A stretch of DNA of 23,221 nt from Clostridia bacterium. Its GTDB lineage: Bacteria; Bacillota; Clostridia; Christensenellales; Borkfalkiaceae. The notes beneath the pieces were generated by a model, which was not told the origin of the DNA, did not search any database, and was given only the letters and a program-made list of their open reading frames with translations. How positions within the stretch are numbered: position 1 is the first letter of the stretch; each line of letters opens with the position of its first letter. The position numbers and the translations under genes are program-made. The DNA lies in contig JAFVSF010000239.1 in NCBI GenBank assembly GCA_017503885.1, positions 1 to 23,221 on the forward strand, given 5' to 3'. Of the stretch, positions 7,680 through 16,663 are shown in pieces.

Positions 7680-7709
7680 TTCACAGTGTTAAGAAAAATT
7701 ACATATTAT
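7680..7709 (+). promoter_or_regulatory. Promoter for the 61-aa Cys-rich miniprotein
   Basis: TTCACA (7680-7685), 18-base spacer, TATTAT (7704-7709). It lies 31 bases before the start codon at 7741 and after the repeats. Confidence 0.55.
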
Positions 7710-7740
7710 ATAGTAGACTCTTATAAAAGGGAGGATACTT

Positions 7741-7926
7741 ATGAAAAACTTCGAGGCTTTGGCTGTGGGGGTTGTTGCAGGGCTAGTGGTTTCTTCAATA
7801 TGCTGTGAAAAACCTAAACCTAAGCCTTGTACAAAACGGTTGCCTTGCGAGGAAGAAATTCCTCCTTGTCCACCTCCTCAAAAGCCAAATTGTAAAAAAT
7901 GCTATTACCAAAGATATTATAGATAA
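7741..7926 (+). CDS. Small Cys/Pro-rich membrane-anchored protein, unknown function
   Basis: A 61-aa open frame I do not recognise. Residues about 5-20 are a hydrophobic, Gly/Val/Ala-rich segment (ALAVGVVAGLVVSSI), long enough for one membrane span or an uncleaved signal anchor. The rest is short, Lys/Pro-rich and has seven Cys (residues 21, 22, 30, 36, 43, 51, 54), including a CC pair and a CKKC near the end, finishing in a Tyr/Arg-rich YYQRYYR tail. It is not a clear lipobox. Evidence that it is real: a GGGAGG Shine-Dalgarno about 6 bases upstream, a promoter-like pair before it, and a strong terminator directly after the stop, so it forms a complete monocistronic unit. The downstream giant lipoprotein is also Cys-rich; a link (metal or disulfide chemistry at the surface) is only a guess. 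Confidence 0.7.
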   Translation: MKNFEALAVGVVAGLVVSSICCEKPKPKPCTKRLPCEEEIPPCPPPQKPNCKKCYYQRYYR

Positions 7927-7931
7927 AGTCA

Positions 7932-7963
7932 ACGCTCCTTGCTTTTGCTAGGAGCGTGTTTTA
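7932..7963 (+). terminator. Terminator after the miniprotein gene
   Basis: Perfect 8-bp stem ACGCTCCT (7932-7939) with AGGAGCGT (7950-7957), 10-base loop, followed by GTTTTA. It begins 6 bases after the stop codon. Confidence 0.88.
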
Positions 7964-7973
7964 CGTCAAAAAT

Positions 7974-8040
7974 CTCTTATTTATAAAAGGCGAAAAAAAC
8001 TCCTAAAGGAGTTTTGTGCCACGTTTATAATTTATAAGAG
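7974..8040. repeat. 67-bp three-tier nested palindrome
   Basis: The outer arms are CTCTTAT-TTATAAA (7974-7987) and TTTATAA-TTT-ATAAGAG (8024-8040), fully complementary apart from a 3-base bulge. An inner GGC/GCC pair (7989-7991 and 8018-8020) and a central AAAACTCC-TAAA-GGAGTTTT hairpin (7996-8015) follow. It lies between the miniprotein terminator and the promoter of the giant gene. It could be a transcribed hairpin, a bidirectional terminator or a palindromic repeat; no second copy was seen in this window. Confidence 0.65.
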
Positions 8041-8059
8041 GAGTATTATAAAAAAACTC

Positions 8060-8091
8060 TTGACAAATTATAGATTCACTGTTAATATAAT
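8060..8091 (+). promoter_or_regulatory. Strong promoter for the giant lipoprotein gene
   Basis: Perfect TTGACA (8060-8065), then TAATAT (8083-8088) at a 17-base spacing, overlapped by a perfect TATAAT (8086-8091) at 20 bases. Transcription would start near 8096, leaving a leader of about 120 bases. Confidence 0.8.
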
Positions 8092-8129
8092 TATAGTATA
8101 TAATTAAATTAAAGTATTAAATTCGTTAA

Positions 8130-8188
8130 AATCCCTTTTTCCTGTTTTCCCCAAGAGGCGAAAATAGGAAAGAGGGTTGTTTATTTTT
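8130..8188 (+). promoter_or_regulatory. Attenuator-like leader hairpin before the giant gene
   Basis: A 20-base arm at 8130-8149 (AATCCCTTTTTCCTGTTTTC) pairs with 8159-8178, with only a few G-T wobbles or mismatches and a 9-base loop. The downstream arm is followed by GTTTATTTTT. It lies inside the predicted leader, ahead of the AAGGAGAAG ribosome binding site (about 8207-8215). It has the form of an intrinsic terminator in a 5' leader, so conditional termination is possible. No leader peptide or known riboswitch was recognised. Confidence 0.6.
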
Positions 8189-8219
8189 AAGAAAAAAATT
8201 CATCAAAAGGAGAAGAAAG

Positions 8220-11200
8220 ATGAAGAAGTTATTGATAGGCTTAATGTGCTTGTTGATGGTTACCTTTACAACGATTGGTTTAGTCGGTTGTAAAAAAACA
8301 GGTAACACTTCCACAAAAGAAAGCGTTTCAGTAGAGAGCGTTTCTCAAGAGAGCGAAAGCGTTTTTGAAAGCGTAGTTGAAAGTTCTTCTGCGACGTGCA
8401 GTCACGCACTTACCGTTTTGCAAAAAGACGGCGAGTTTCACTGGTACGAATGTGAATGTGGCGAGCAAAGTGGAAACAAAGAAGCACACGACTTTGACGA
8501 AGGCGTTGTAACTAAACAACCAACCGAAACAGAAGAGGGCGTATTGCTCTTAACGTGTCAAGTTTGTGGAGAAACTACCACTACTAGCATTCCAACGGTA
8601 GGACACGTTCACTCACTCGAAAAGGTTGATGGAACACCAGCAACTTGTAGTGAAGACGGTGTTAAAGATACTTGGTATTGTGACGGTTGTCAAAAGAGTT
8701 ATTTAGATGTAAATGCAGAGCAAGAAGTTGCAAACGAAGAGGCTCTCGTAATTCCTGCAATCAATCACGCAAACGAGGCGTTTAGTCATAGAGTTGCTCC
8801 TCGTTGTGGAGTTGCCGGCGCTGACGTTTACGTTTGTCCTGACTGTCAAACTCAAAGAGAAGTACCTATCGATGCTTTAGAGCATGATTGGAAAAACGTT
8901 GAAACTGTAGAGGCTACTTGTGAACACGGTGGATACGTATTACAAAAGTGTGCAAACTGTCAAAACGAGCAAAAGGTAAACGAAACTGGTATTACCGATT
9001 GTGACGAAGAATACGTAGTTGTTACCGAATCTGATTGTGAACACGAAGGTTTAGCAAAATACGTTTGTAAAAACTGTCAAGCTGAAAGAGAGATAACTCT
9101 TTCTAAGTGCGAGCATGAAATGGAGGCTATTGAAACCGTTGCCCCAACTTGTACTGAAGACGGATATACTACTTACAAGTGTAAAAATTGCGTGCATAAT
9201 TATAAAGATGACGTAGTAGAGTCTCTTGGTGGACACGACTACGTTGTAGACACAGCAAACAGTTATGATGCAACTTGTTTAAATAGTGGTTTAACCGTTT
9301 ACGTATGTTCAAGAGGATGCGAAGAGGCAAGATATAGTGAAGAAATCGAGGCGTTAGGTCACGACGAGGTTGCTCCTACTTGTACGGAAGAGGGTTACTG
9401 TACTCGTTGCGACGACGTTCGTGTTGCAAAAATTCCTCACGAATTAGAGGTTATAGAAGACGTTGCTCCTACTTGTACTGAAGACGGTTACGTTACGTAT
9501 GGTTGTAAGCATTGTGATTATACCGAAGAGAAAGTTCCGGAAAGTTACAAAGCAACAGGACACGCAGAAGATGATATCGAGTGGGTTGAAGTAGAAAAGA
9601 GAGAAGATGGAGAAACTTGTTGGTATCACGTAGAAACTTCTGGTGTGTGTCCTACTTGCCAAACAACCATAGTAAAAACTGGCGACGCATACGAAAGCCA
9701 TACTTATACTTGTACGATTACAACTCCTGCTACTTGTGTTAGCGAAGGTGTAAAGACTTATACTTGTGTTTGTAGCCATAGTTATACCGAAAATTATGAC
9801 ATAGATGAATCTGCACATAAACTTGATGCAGGTGTTCAAGATGGAAACTATTTAGTTTACACTTGTCAAAACGGAGGCTGTTTACACACTGAAAGCGTAT
9901 TACATATAGTAGAAGACGAAGTTGACGCTAACGTTGTTAAAGATGCAGAAAAACTTTCAGTTGGCGATGCAACGCTTAAATTAGACGAGCAAACTAAAGG
10001 TCAAATAGGCGAAGGCTCTAGCGTATCTCTTTCTGCCGGCACGTTAGACGGTGCAGAATTAGACGAGGCAAAGGGCAAACTCAATGAAGACCAACTTGCA
10101 CTTTTAGGCGATAGCGAAATCTACAACTTTGAAATGCAAGTTGACGGCGAGGCTGTTACACAGTTTAACGGTTATATAACCATTAGAATTCCTTACGACT
10201 TAGACGGTCAAGATCCAGAAGATATAGTAATTTGGTATATTGAGGGCGAAACCCCAGTACTTATCGAGGCTAGATATATTGAAATCGACGGTCAAGGCTA
10301 TGCAGAATTTGAAACCAACCACTTCTCATATTATTCAGTAGCAAAGATGAGTCCACAAGAGCGTTGTGCTATTTACGGACACTATACCGAGGGTTCGGTA
10401 ACCGTTCTTCCTGCAACATGTTTAGAGGGTGGATACACTTTAACCGTTTGCCGTCGTTGTGGCTATAAAGAATATAGTAATAGAGTTCCTGCTCTTGGAC
10501 ATAACTGGGCAGAAAGAGAAGACCTCCACGTAGACGTTTCTTGTACGCAAGACGGCTATGAAAAGCACGAATGTACTAGATGTCAAGTTGCTTACGAGGT
10601 TAAGACTCAAGCGCATGGACACAAGTGGCATAGAAATGAGGAAAGAACAGAGATTCCTACTTGCGAAAAAGAGGGTAAAGTAGTTTACGAATGTGAACAC
10701 TGCGATAACGAATATTTCATTACCGAAAAGAAAACAGCACATAAGTACAATACAAACGTAGTAGCGTCGACATGCACTACTGCAGGTTATACTGAATGTA
10801 CTTGTAAAGACTGTGGATACGTTACTACAAAAAATCCAACTCCAGCACTTGGACATAGTATAGTTGATGAAGTTCACGCACCTACTTGTATTAGCAAGGG
10901 CTACACTTCTCATAAGTGTTCTAGATGTGATGCAATATTTGCAAACACTGATTACACTGATGAAGTTGATCACGAATGGGATAGAGAAGAACCTACTTGT
11001 GAAGAGGATAAACTTTGTAAACATTGTAGAAAGCGTGATGAAAACAATGGTAAAGCAAAGGGACACTACATGGAAGACGGCAAGTGTAAACACTGTAATA
11101 AACCATGTAACCACACTTTCAAATATTCTCACACAATAGAAAGCACTTGTGCAGGCGTAGGTTATGAAGTTTGGGTATGTAAACATTGTCAAGTAAGCGA

Positions 11201-14200
11201 ATACCGTGGCGAAACGGGTGTTGCTTCACACGATTTTGCATTGCTTAGAGAAGTTGCTCCTACTTGTCAAACAGCAGGCTATAAAGTAGAAGTTTGTCGT
11301 GCTTGTGGATTTACTCAAACGACGGAAACAACTCCAGCAGTAGACCACAGTTTTGTTAACGGAAAATGTGTTTACTGTGGACTTGTTCATCAAGTAGAGG
11401 CTGGTTATATCGACGTTATTCAAACGTTACAAGGTGTAAACGGCATTTCTATTAAGATTGATAACGTAAGTTACGAATTGTTTGAAATAGTAGAAGGCGA
11501 GAAAGAACTTGAGGGCGAAGTTAAGTCTCTTCAAGCCGTTGAAATGATGCTTTACGTAGAAGACGGTCAAATTCACGGTGCAGTAATAGGTGCAATTCAA
11601 ATCTTTAACGGACCTGTTGCAAATGGTTACGCTTCGTTTGCTTTCAAGGGTATCGTAGAGAACGAAAACCTTTATATTCTCGTTGGAGTAGAAGAAAGCA
11701 ACAATTATGAAATAAGCATTAAATACGCTATTGATGAAATCTTTGGGTCTATAATTGGGGAAATGATGCCTAGTGATAGCTTAAACGTTTTAACGGAAAG
11801 TGGTATTTTAGATCTTGTAAAAGATTTAGTAGATGCAAACGCTCCTGCAATCAACAAAGCTATAAGTAAAGTCGTAAGCATTCTTTTCACTCCGGAAACG
11901 GTAGACGGCGAGACTGTATACACTCTTGACTTTGAAAAGGTAAGAGCGTTAAACGACGATTTGGCTCATCTTTCTATAAAAGACACTTTAGGCAAACATT
12001 TTGGCGAAGAATTCTTACCAAACGTTAAGAAATTAGCGTCTGAAATAGTAAATCTCAAGGTAAAAGACCTCCCTGCATATTTAACGGAAAAAGGTTTACC
12101 TACAGATGCAATTTTCGACGTTGTTAACAATATTGCAAAATTACAAGGTGCACCAGACGATTACGACGTAAGAGCAATTTTTGATGCTCCAGAGGCAGAA
12201 ACGTATACTGTTGGCGACGTTATCTTTGGTGAAGACGCTTCTTTCGTAGAAGTTATTAAGCAGATTGAAGAACTCCAAGGTCTTCCTGCATATCTCCTTC
12301 TTTTAGGTGATTCTTCAGAAGAGGAAGTAGAGCAAGTTTACCAAATGGTAAATATGGTTGTAGAAATGTTAGAAGGTATTAACGTTGGCTTTACTACCGA
12401 TTCTAACGGCGTTATAACCAAGGCTCACGTTTGTGCTAAAGATTTCGTTGTAAATATGCCAGATATGGAGTTTGAGTTATCTTTAGACGTAGAAGTGGCT
12501 ATAAACGGTACTATCGACGTAACTTGGGATGATATAATAGGCGATATCGAAGAAGAAATAGTTCTTCCAGAGGGCTTAGAAGACCAAGAAAACGTAGAGT
12601 ACTCAGATCAAAACACAGATAGAGGCTGGATAGAGATAGACGGATGTGAATACGAATATCAAGCAATGGTATTCTATCAATACGTAAGTATTCATAGATA
12701 TTCTTCAATCGCAGGGGCAATTGCTAAAAAAGACTGTGGCGATTGGACTGAATATATGATATTAGTTCCATACGAAAGACAAAACGTAAGCATTGCTCTC
12801 TTTGCAATAATGGAAGAGGCTAAAAAGGAAGAAGAAAAATATGAAAGCGTAGAACAAGAAAGCCCTGCAAACGTACAATATTTCTTCGTTTTAGATCGTA
12901 ACATTGAAGAGAGAATACCTGCTACGATTAATGCAGATGGCACGATTTCTGCAAACGGTGTAAACGGCAACCTCGTAACCATCAGTCTTTTAGATTTGAC
13001 TTTGAACAACATCAACGTTATAGAACTTAAAAACCAATTGTTTGGTAGCGTAGGTGGCGATAGTGTCCCTTCGGGTATTACAACAGAATCTGTATATTAC
13101 AATAAAGTAACTGGCGAATATGACGGTGAATCTCACCACAACTTCGTGTTAAACGAAGAAAACTCTTACGAGCCAGCAGGTTGTTTACAAGAAGGCTTAA
13201 ATTATTACGAATGTACGGAATGTGGCGAAGTTTACAGAGACGTTTATAGAAAGTATCACAATACCAAAATGGAATTTAAACTTTCTGAAGGTTCTACTTG
13301 TTGTGAAGACGGTATCGACGCATACTGGATTTGTACTGAATGTAACGAAATAACCGATTACGAGTACAACTGGGGTTATGGATGTCATTACACCCACGAG
13401 AAAGTTTTTGAAGACGGCGTAGCAAAACAAAAAGAGCAATGCTCGGCTTGTGGTCAAGGCACAGTGAGAGAAGTGTTTACTTTAGACAGTGATTTCAACC
13501 TTGAATATTACACCGGTCCTTGGGGTAAGCCATCAAGTGGTAAACCAAATACTGGTATCGGTGGTGGAAGCATGGGCGAGGCAGTTGCTAAAGAAGACGG
13601 CTTCACATTTAAGTTTGTTCCTACCCAAGACGTTACCGTTGAATTCTATTCAAAAACTAGCAATAACAATTCTTGGACTGACTTCTTTGCATCTATTTAT
13701 GACAGTGAGTTTAAGTGTTTAATAAGAGAAAACGGCAATCTTGACAACGGCAATTTTGGAATTGTTTTCAGTTTTGAAGCAGGTCAAACTTATTACGTAG
13801 TTGCAAACCATCATAATTATTACGTAGGCACGAAATACACCGTATTGTTTAAAGAGGCAGAAGTAGAAACTGTAAACCTTGCAGATTACGGTTGCGAATG
13901 TGGTGGCGAAATGGTTATCACCTCTGCTTTTGGTAAAAAGGATTATCAAGTAAACGTTAATTGTGGCGTTGGTGAGTGGGAAGCTTGTCAATCTTGTGGT
14001 TTTGGATACTACGTTGATAGTAGATGGGGTATGAACGAAAACTGTGAAGAGATTGAAAGCCTTGTAGCACATTTCTGTAACGAACGCTCACAAGAAAGTT
14101 ATCAATACGTAATTTACGAGTATAAGACTGGTAGCGTTAAACACAATGAAAACGGTGAGAGAATTGACGAGTCTTACGAAACGGTTGATGAAAACGGCAA

Positions 14201-16580
14201 CCCAATAACAGTAGTTAAAGAAGGTTGGGTTTATACTTGTGAAAACTGTGGTCAAGTTGTTTCGTCAAGCATATATGAATATCACAATAATGAAAATGGC
14301 GACCAAATATATTATAGTCATGCAAACAGTTATTGGTCTACTGCGAAAGGCGAGATAGTCTTATATGAAAAGAGTGAAGTTTGGTGCAATACAGACGGAA
14401 GAGAAACAGCAAGAAAAGAAACGCGCTATGACGAACTCGGCGAAGAAGAAACTTGGACTTTAACTGAATACTCTTATTACGCAGAGAACCCATGTAAAAC
14501 GACTCGAAAAGTAACTTACAGTTACGGTAAAGGTTACGAGGAAACGTACTATGATCACTGGCATTCAGAAAAGGAACTTCCAGATGAAAGTTACGAAGAA
14601 GAAACTTGGTTAGACGGAGTTTTAGTAACAAAGAGCGTTGTTGCTATTGAAACTTACTGTAATAGATGTTACGCATCTATAAGAAAGCGTATATACGTTA
14701 CATATACGGATGAAAATGGAAATTGCGTAAAAGAAGAGTATTATTACTACGAGCAATATGCAGAAAGTCAAGACGTATACGGATGGGAACTTATTTCTTC
14801 AAACGTTAATACCTATGGCGTTGCTAAATATTCGTTTAGATATTTCACTTATCTAACCAGCGAAGAAAACGTAAGATACTTTAAAGATTCTCGTGGTCAA
14901 GAAATTGAAAGTTATTATAAGATAATTTACGAATACGTAGACCCAACGTCTTCTTGTGAAGTAATTATTTACAACGTTGACCAATTTGGTAACGTTCACA
15001 AAGAAAACGACGAATGGTCTGATGAATATTACGAGAAAGAAGACGGATATATCGAAAAAGACGAGTATTACGACAAAGAAGATTTCTATGCTCCAAACGT
15101 AAGACACATTGCCCCAGATAGAGTAGTTCTTTTACAAGAAGGAGCAACCTCTTGTACAGAAGGGTTGGCTTATTACGAAGTATGTTATATTTGTGGAATG
15201 AGACGAAATAGCGGAAGTTATTGGAATAACAGCCACAGGACGGATGAGTATGACGTTCATCTTGACAACGTAGAAGAGTATCACCTTAAAGATTACGGTC
15301 AAGTATGCGACGGTGTTATTCACGTAGTAACTTGTCCTTGTGGAGTAGACAAAGAAGTTTATTTCCGTGGCGAGGGCTGTGATTTTGCTAGTTTTACCAA
15401 TCACTATGGTAACCATGATAATAAATATAGCCACTGGTACTATGAATACAACTGTGCAGTAAGCGAGCCTATGTGTGGATTTGCTTATTCGTTTGAACAT
15501 TGGGATACTCGTGGTGCAAATTGTGCAAGAATATACAATAAAAAATGGGTATTTGGATTAAATAGTGAAAACCAACTCGTTATAGAGTGTTCATACGCTA
15601 CGGGCGATTATTTCCACGACTATGAGTCTATCAGTTTAGCCGAAAGTAAGTTTAATGAAGACGGATATATCGTATATTACAGCGGATATGAAAACGTTTG
15701 TACAATTTGCTCGCACGTGGGCGAAAAGTATGAGTATTGGGAATATTATAGTGTAAATCCTGATGGCGAAGAAACTCACGCTAAGAGTAAATATTTAGAT
15801 ACGTATTATTATGAATTTGGCGATAGAATTATAAGAAGAACTGAAGAATCCGAGTATGGATTAATATTCCATCCAAACGGCGAAAGATCTGCATGGGTAA
15901 AATTTGTTGAAAAAGAGACAAATTACGATTCATACGGCAATATGGACTATTGGTATCAAAATACTTATAATTATGACAGCTGTATTCACACCCCTGTTAG
16001 AACGTACGAAAACAGTGACGGAGAGCATGACGTATATCAAGAAGAGCACGATTACCACGAGTATTATCACGATGGATACGTTATAACCCCAACTTGTACT
16101 CAAAGTGGTATAGAGCATAGAACTTGCGATTGGTGTTATGCTAGCCGTGACTACGACCACGGTTGCTTTGGTCACGACTATTACGAAACGTGGGATGAAG
16201 AAATGCAACAATACGTATACTACTGTGACAGATGTGGACTTATTAACTTTACTGGTCACGACGGAAACGTTATTTTGGAAGATATGACAAATGCTGAAGA
16301 AGGCGTATTTACAGTTGGTTACTACTTCCATTCATACTTTGAGTATATCATTGCAGTATCTTTAGTTGTAGAAGGTCAAGAAGAGCCTATCATATTACTC
16401 GTTGACGCTTACGACGACGGCAACTCACTTATAACCGTAAGTTTTGAAGACGTTATAAGTGCTTGTGAGGAAGAAGGTCTTGAATTTGAAGACGTAATGG
16501 TTAAGGTTACTATTCTTCCTGTAAACGGCGATTACAGTTTTGATTACTCTGTAACAATGGATTCTCATCAAGGCGTGTAA
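8220..16580 (+). CDS. Giant Cys-rich repeat surface lipoprotein (2786 aa)
   Basis: Predicted secreted lipoprotein: basic start, hydrophobic core and lipobox LVGC with the lipidated Cys at residue 24, then a Ser/Glu-rich spacer (about 30-56). Residues about 57-560 and 712-1055 hold roughly twenty tandem units of the form PTC-xxxGY-xxxxC-xxC-(about 12)-GH, such as APTCTEDGYVTYGCKHC. Between them (about 564-711) is a Cys-poor segment ending FETNHFSYYSV, a motif I associate with beta-sandwich modules of Firmicutes surface proteins. Residues about 1060-1440 form another Cys-poor domain. More Cys units follow, then a Gly-rich linker (about 1766-1787) and a PPC-like beta-sandwich (about 1787-1885). 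The last 900 residues are Tyr/Glu-rich, with scattered CxxC pairs and DENGN/YDxxGN turns reminiscent of YD repeats. No sortase motif, CXXCH haem motif or catalytic signature was found. Function unknown; zinc-ribbon-like or disulfide-stabilised adhesive stalk is inference. Confidence 0.9.
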   Translation: MKKLLIGLMCLLMVTFTTIGLVGCKKTGNTSTKESVSVESVSQESESVFESVVESSSATCSHALTVLQKDGEFHWYECECGEQSGNKEAHDFDEGVVTKQPTETEEGVLLLTCQVCGETTTTSIPTVGHVHSLEKVDGTPATCSEDGVKDTWYCDGCQKSYLDVNAEQEVANEEALVIPAINHANEAFSHRVAPRCGVAGADVYVCPDCQTQREVPIDALEHDWKNVETVEATCEHGGYVLQKCANCQNEQKVNETGITDCDEEYVVVTESDCEHEGLAKYVCKNCQAEREITLSKCEHEMEAIETVAPTCTEDGYTTYKCKNCVHNYKDDVVESLGGHDYVVDTANSYDATCLNSGLTVYVCSRGCEEARYSEEIEALGHDEVAPTCTEEGYCTRCDDVRVAKIPHELEVIEDVAPTCTEDGYVTYGCKHCDYTEEKVPESYKATGHAEDDIEWVEVEKREDGETCWYHVETSGVCPTCQTTIVKTGDAYESHTYTCTITTPATCVSEGVKTYTCVCSHSYTENYDIDESAHKLDAGVQDGNYLVYTCQNGGCLHTESVLHIVEDEVDANVVKDAEKLSVGDATLKLDEQTKGQIGEGSSVSLSAGTLDGAELDEAKGKLNEDQLALLGDSEIYNFEMQVDGEAVTQFNGYITIRIPYDLDGQDPEDIVIWYIEGETPVLIEARYIEIDGQGYAEFETNHFSYYSVAKMSPQERCAIYGHYTEGSVTVLPATCLEGGYTLTVCRRCGYKEYSNRVPALGHNWAEREDLHVDVSCTQDGYEKHECTRCQVAYEVKTQAHGHKWHRNEERTEIPTCEKEGKVVYECEHCDNEYFITEKKTAHKYNTNVVASTCTTAGYTECTCKDCGYVTTKNPTPALGHSIVDEVHAPTCISKGYTSHKCSRCDAIFANTDYTDEVDHEWDREEPTCEEDKLCKHCRKRDENNGKAKGHYMEDGKCKHCNKPCNHTFKYSHTIESTCAGVGYEVWVCKHCQVSEYRGETGVASHDFALLREVAPTCQTAGYKVEVCRACGFTQTTETTPAVDHSFVNGKCVYCGLVHQVEAGYIDVIQTLQGVNGISIKIDNVSYELFEIVEGEKELEGEVKSLQAVEMMLYVEDGQIHGAVIGAIQIFNGPVANGYASFAFKGIVENENLYILVGVEESNNYEISIKYAIDEIFGSIIGEMMPSDSLNVLTESGILDLVKDLVDANAPAINKAISKVVSILFTPETVDGETVYTLDFEKVRALNDDLAHLSIKDTLGKHFGEEFLPNVKKLASEIVNLKVKDLPAYLTEKGLPTDAIFDVVNNIAKLQGAPDDYDVRAIFDAPEAETYTVGDVIFGEDASFVEVIKQIEELQGLPAYLLLLGDSSEEEVEQVYQMVNMVVEMLEGINVGFTTDSNGVITKAHVCAKDFVVNMPDMEFELSLDVEVAINGTIDVTWDDIIGDIEEEIVLPEGLEDQENVEYSDQNTDRGWIEIDGCEYEYQAMVFYQYVSIHRYSSIAGAIAKKDCGDWTEYMILVPYERQNVSIALFAIMEEAKKEEEKYESVEQESPANVQYFFVLDRNIEERIPATINADGTISANGVNGNLVTISLLDLTLNNINVIELKNQLFGSVGGDSVPSGITTESVYYNKVTGEYDGESHHNFVLNEENSYEPAGCLQEGLNYYECTECGEVYRDVYRKYHNTKMEFKLSEGSTCCEDGIDAYWICTECNEITDYEYNWGYGCHYTHEKVFEDGVAKQKEQCSACGQGTVREVFTLDSDFNLEYYTGPWGKPSSGKPNTGIGGGSMGEAVAKEDGFTFKFVPTQDVTVEFYSKTSNNNSWTDFFASIYDSEFKCLIRENGNLDNGNFGIVFSFEAGQTYYVVANHHNYYVGTKYTVLFKEAEVETVNLADYGCECGGEMVITSAFGKKDYQVNVNCGVGEWEACQSCGFGYYVDSRWGMNENCEEIESLVAHFCNERSQESYQYVIYEYKTGSVKHNENGERIDESYETVDENGNPITVVKEGWVYTCENCGQVVSSSIYEYHNNENGDQIYYSHANSYWSTAKGEIVLYEKSEVWCNTDGRETARKETRYDELGEEETWTLTEYSYYAENPCKTTRKVTYSYGKGYEETYYDHWHSEKELPDESYEEETWLDGVLVTKSVVAIETYCNRCYASIRKRIYVTYTDENGNCVKEEYYYYEQYAESQDVYGWELISSNVNTYGVAKYSFRYFTYLTSEENVRYFKDSRGQEIESYYKIIYEYVDPTSSCEVIIYNVDQFGNVHKENDEWSDEYYEKEDGYIEKDEYYDKEDFYAPNVRHIAPDRVVLLQEGATSCTEGLAYYEVCYICGMRRNSGSYWNNSHRTDEYDVHLDNVEEYHLKDYGQVCDGVIHVVTCPCGVDKEVYFRGEGCDFASFTNHYGNHDNKYSHWYYEYNCAVSEPMCGFAYSFEHWDTRGANCARIYNKKWVFGLNSENQLVIECSYATGDYFHDYESISLAESKFNEDGYIVYYSGYENVCTICSHVGEKYEYWEYYSVNPDGEETHAKSKYLDTYYYEFGDRIIRRTEESEYGLIFHPNGERSAWVKFVEKETNYDSYGNMDYWYQNTYNYDSCIHTPVRTYENSDGEHDVYQEEHDYHEYYHDGYVITPTCTQSGIEHRTCDWCYASRDYDHGCFGHDYYETWDEEMQQYVYYCDRCGLINFTGHDGNVILEDMTNAEEGVFTVGYYFHSYFEYIIAVSLVVEGQEEPIILLVDAYDDGNSLITVSFEDVISACEEEGLEFEDVMVKVTILPVNGDYSFDYSVTMDSHQGV

Positions 16581-16629
16581 AACCCAAATAAACGGCTTAT
16601 AGCCTAGCATTAATATTTTTAATATGATA

Positions 16630-16658
16630 AGGGCGTAGCGAATTTCTCGCTACGCCCT
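16630..16658. terminator. Shared convergent terminator
   Basis: Perfect 12-bp stem AGGGCGTAGCGA (16630-16641) with TCGCTACGCCCT (16647-16658) and a 5-base loop. It lies between the end of the giant gene and the end of the opposing acetyltransferase gene. A T-run (TATTTTTT) follows at a short distance on the + strand only, so on the - strand it acts at best as a weaker terminator. Confidence 0.75.
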
Positions 16659-16663
16659 AACTA

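Noticed and set aside
10440..11192. 250-codon open frame antisense to the giant gene
   Set aside because: It is a shadow of the Cys-rich coding strand, rich in Thr/Cys/Phe by reverse complement of its codons. It has no ribosome binding site and the + frame is clearly the coding one.
8220..16580. Multihaem c-type cytochrome, suggested by many CxxC motifs
   Set aside because: The pairs are not followed directly by His (no CXXCH); the His lies about a dozen residues later, ending each unit.
8220..16580. Sortase-anchored wall protein or cellulosomal scaffold
   Set aside because: No LPXTG-like motif or C-terminal membrane span, and no dockerin or cohesin signature; the N-terminal lipobox is the only anchor seen.
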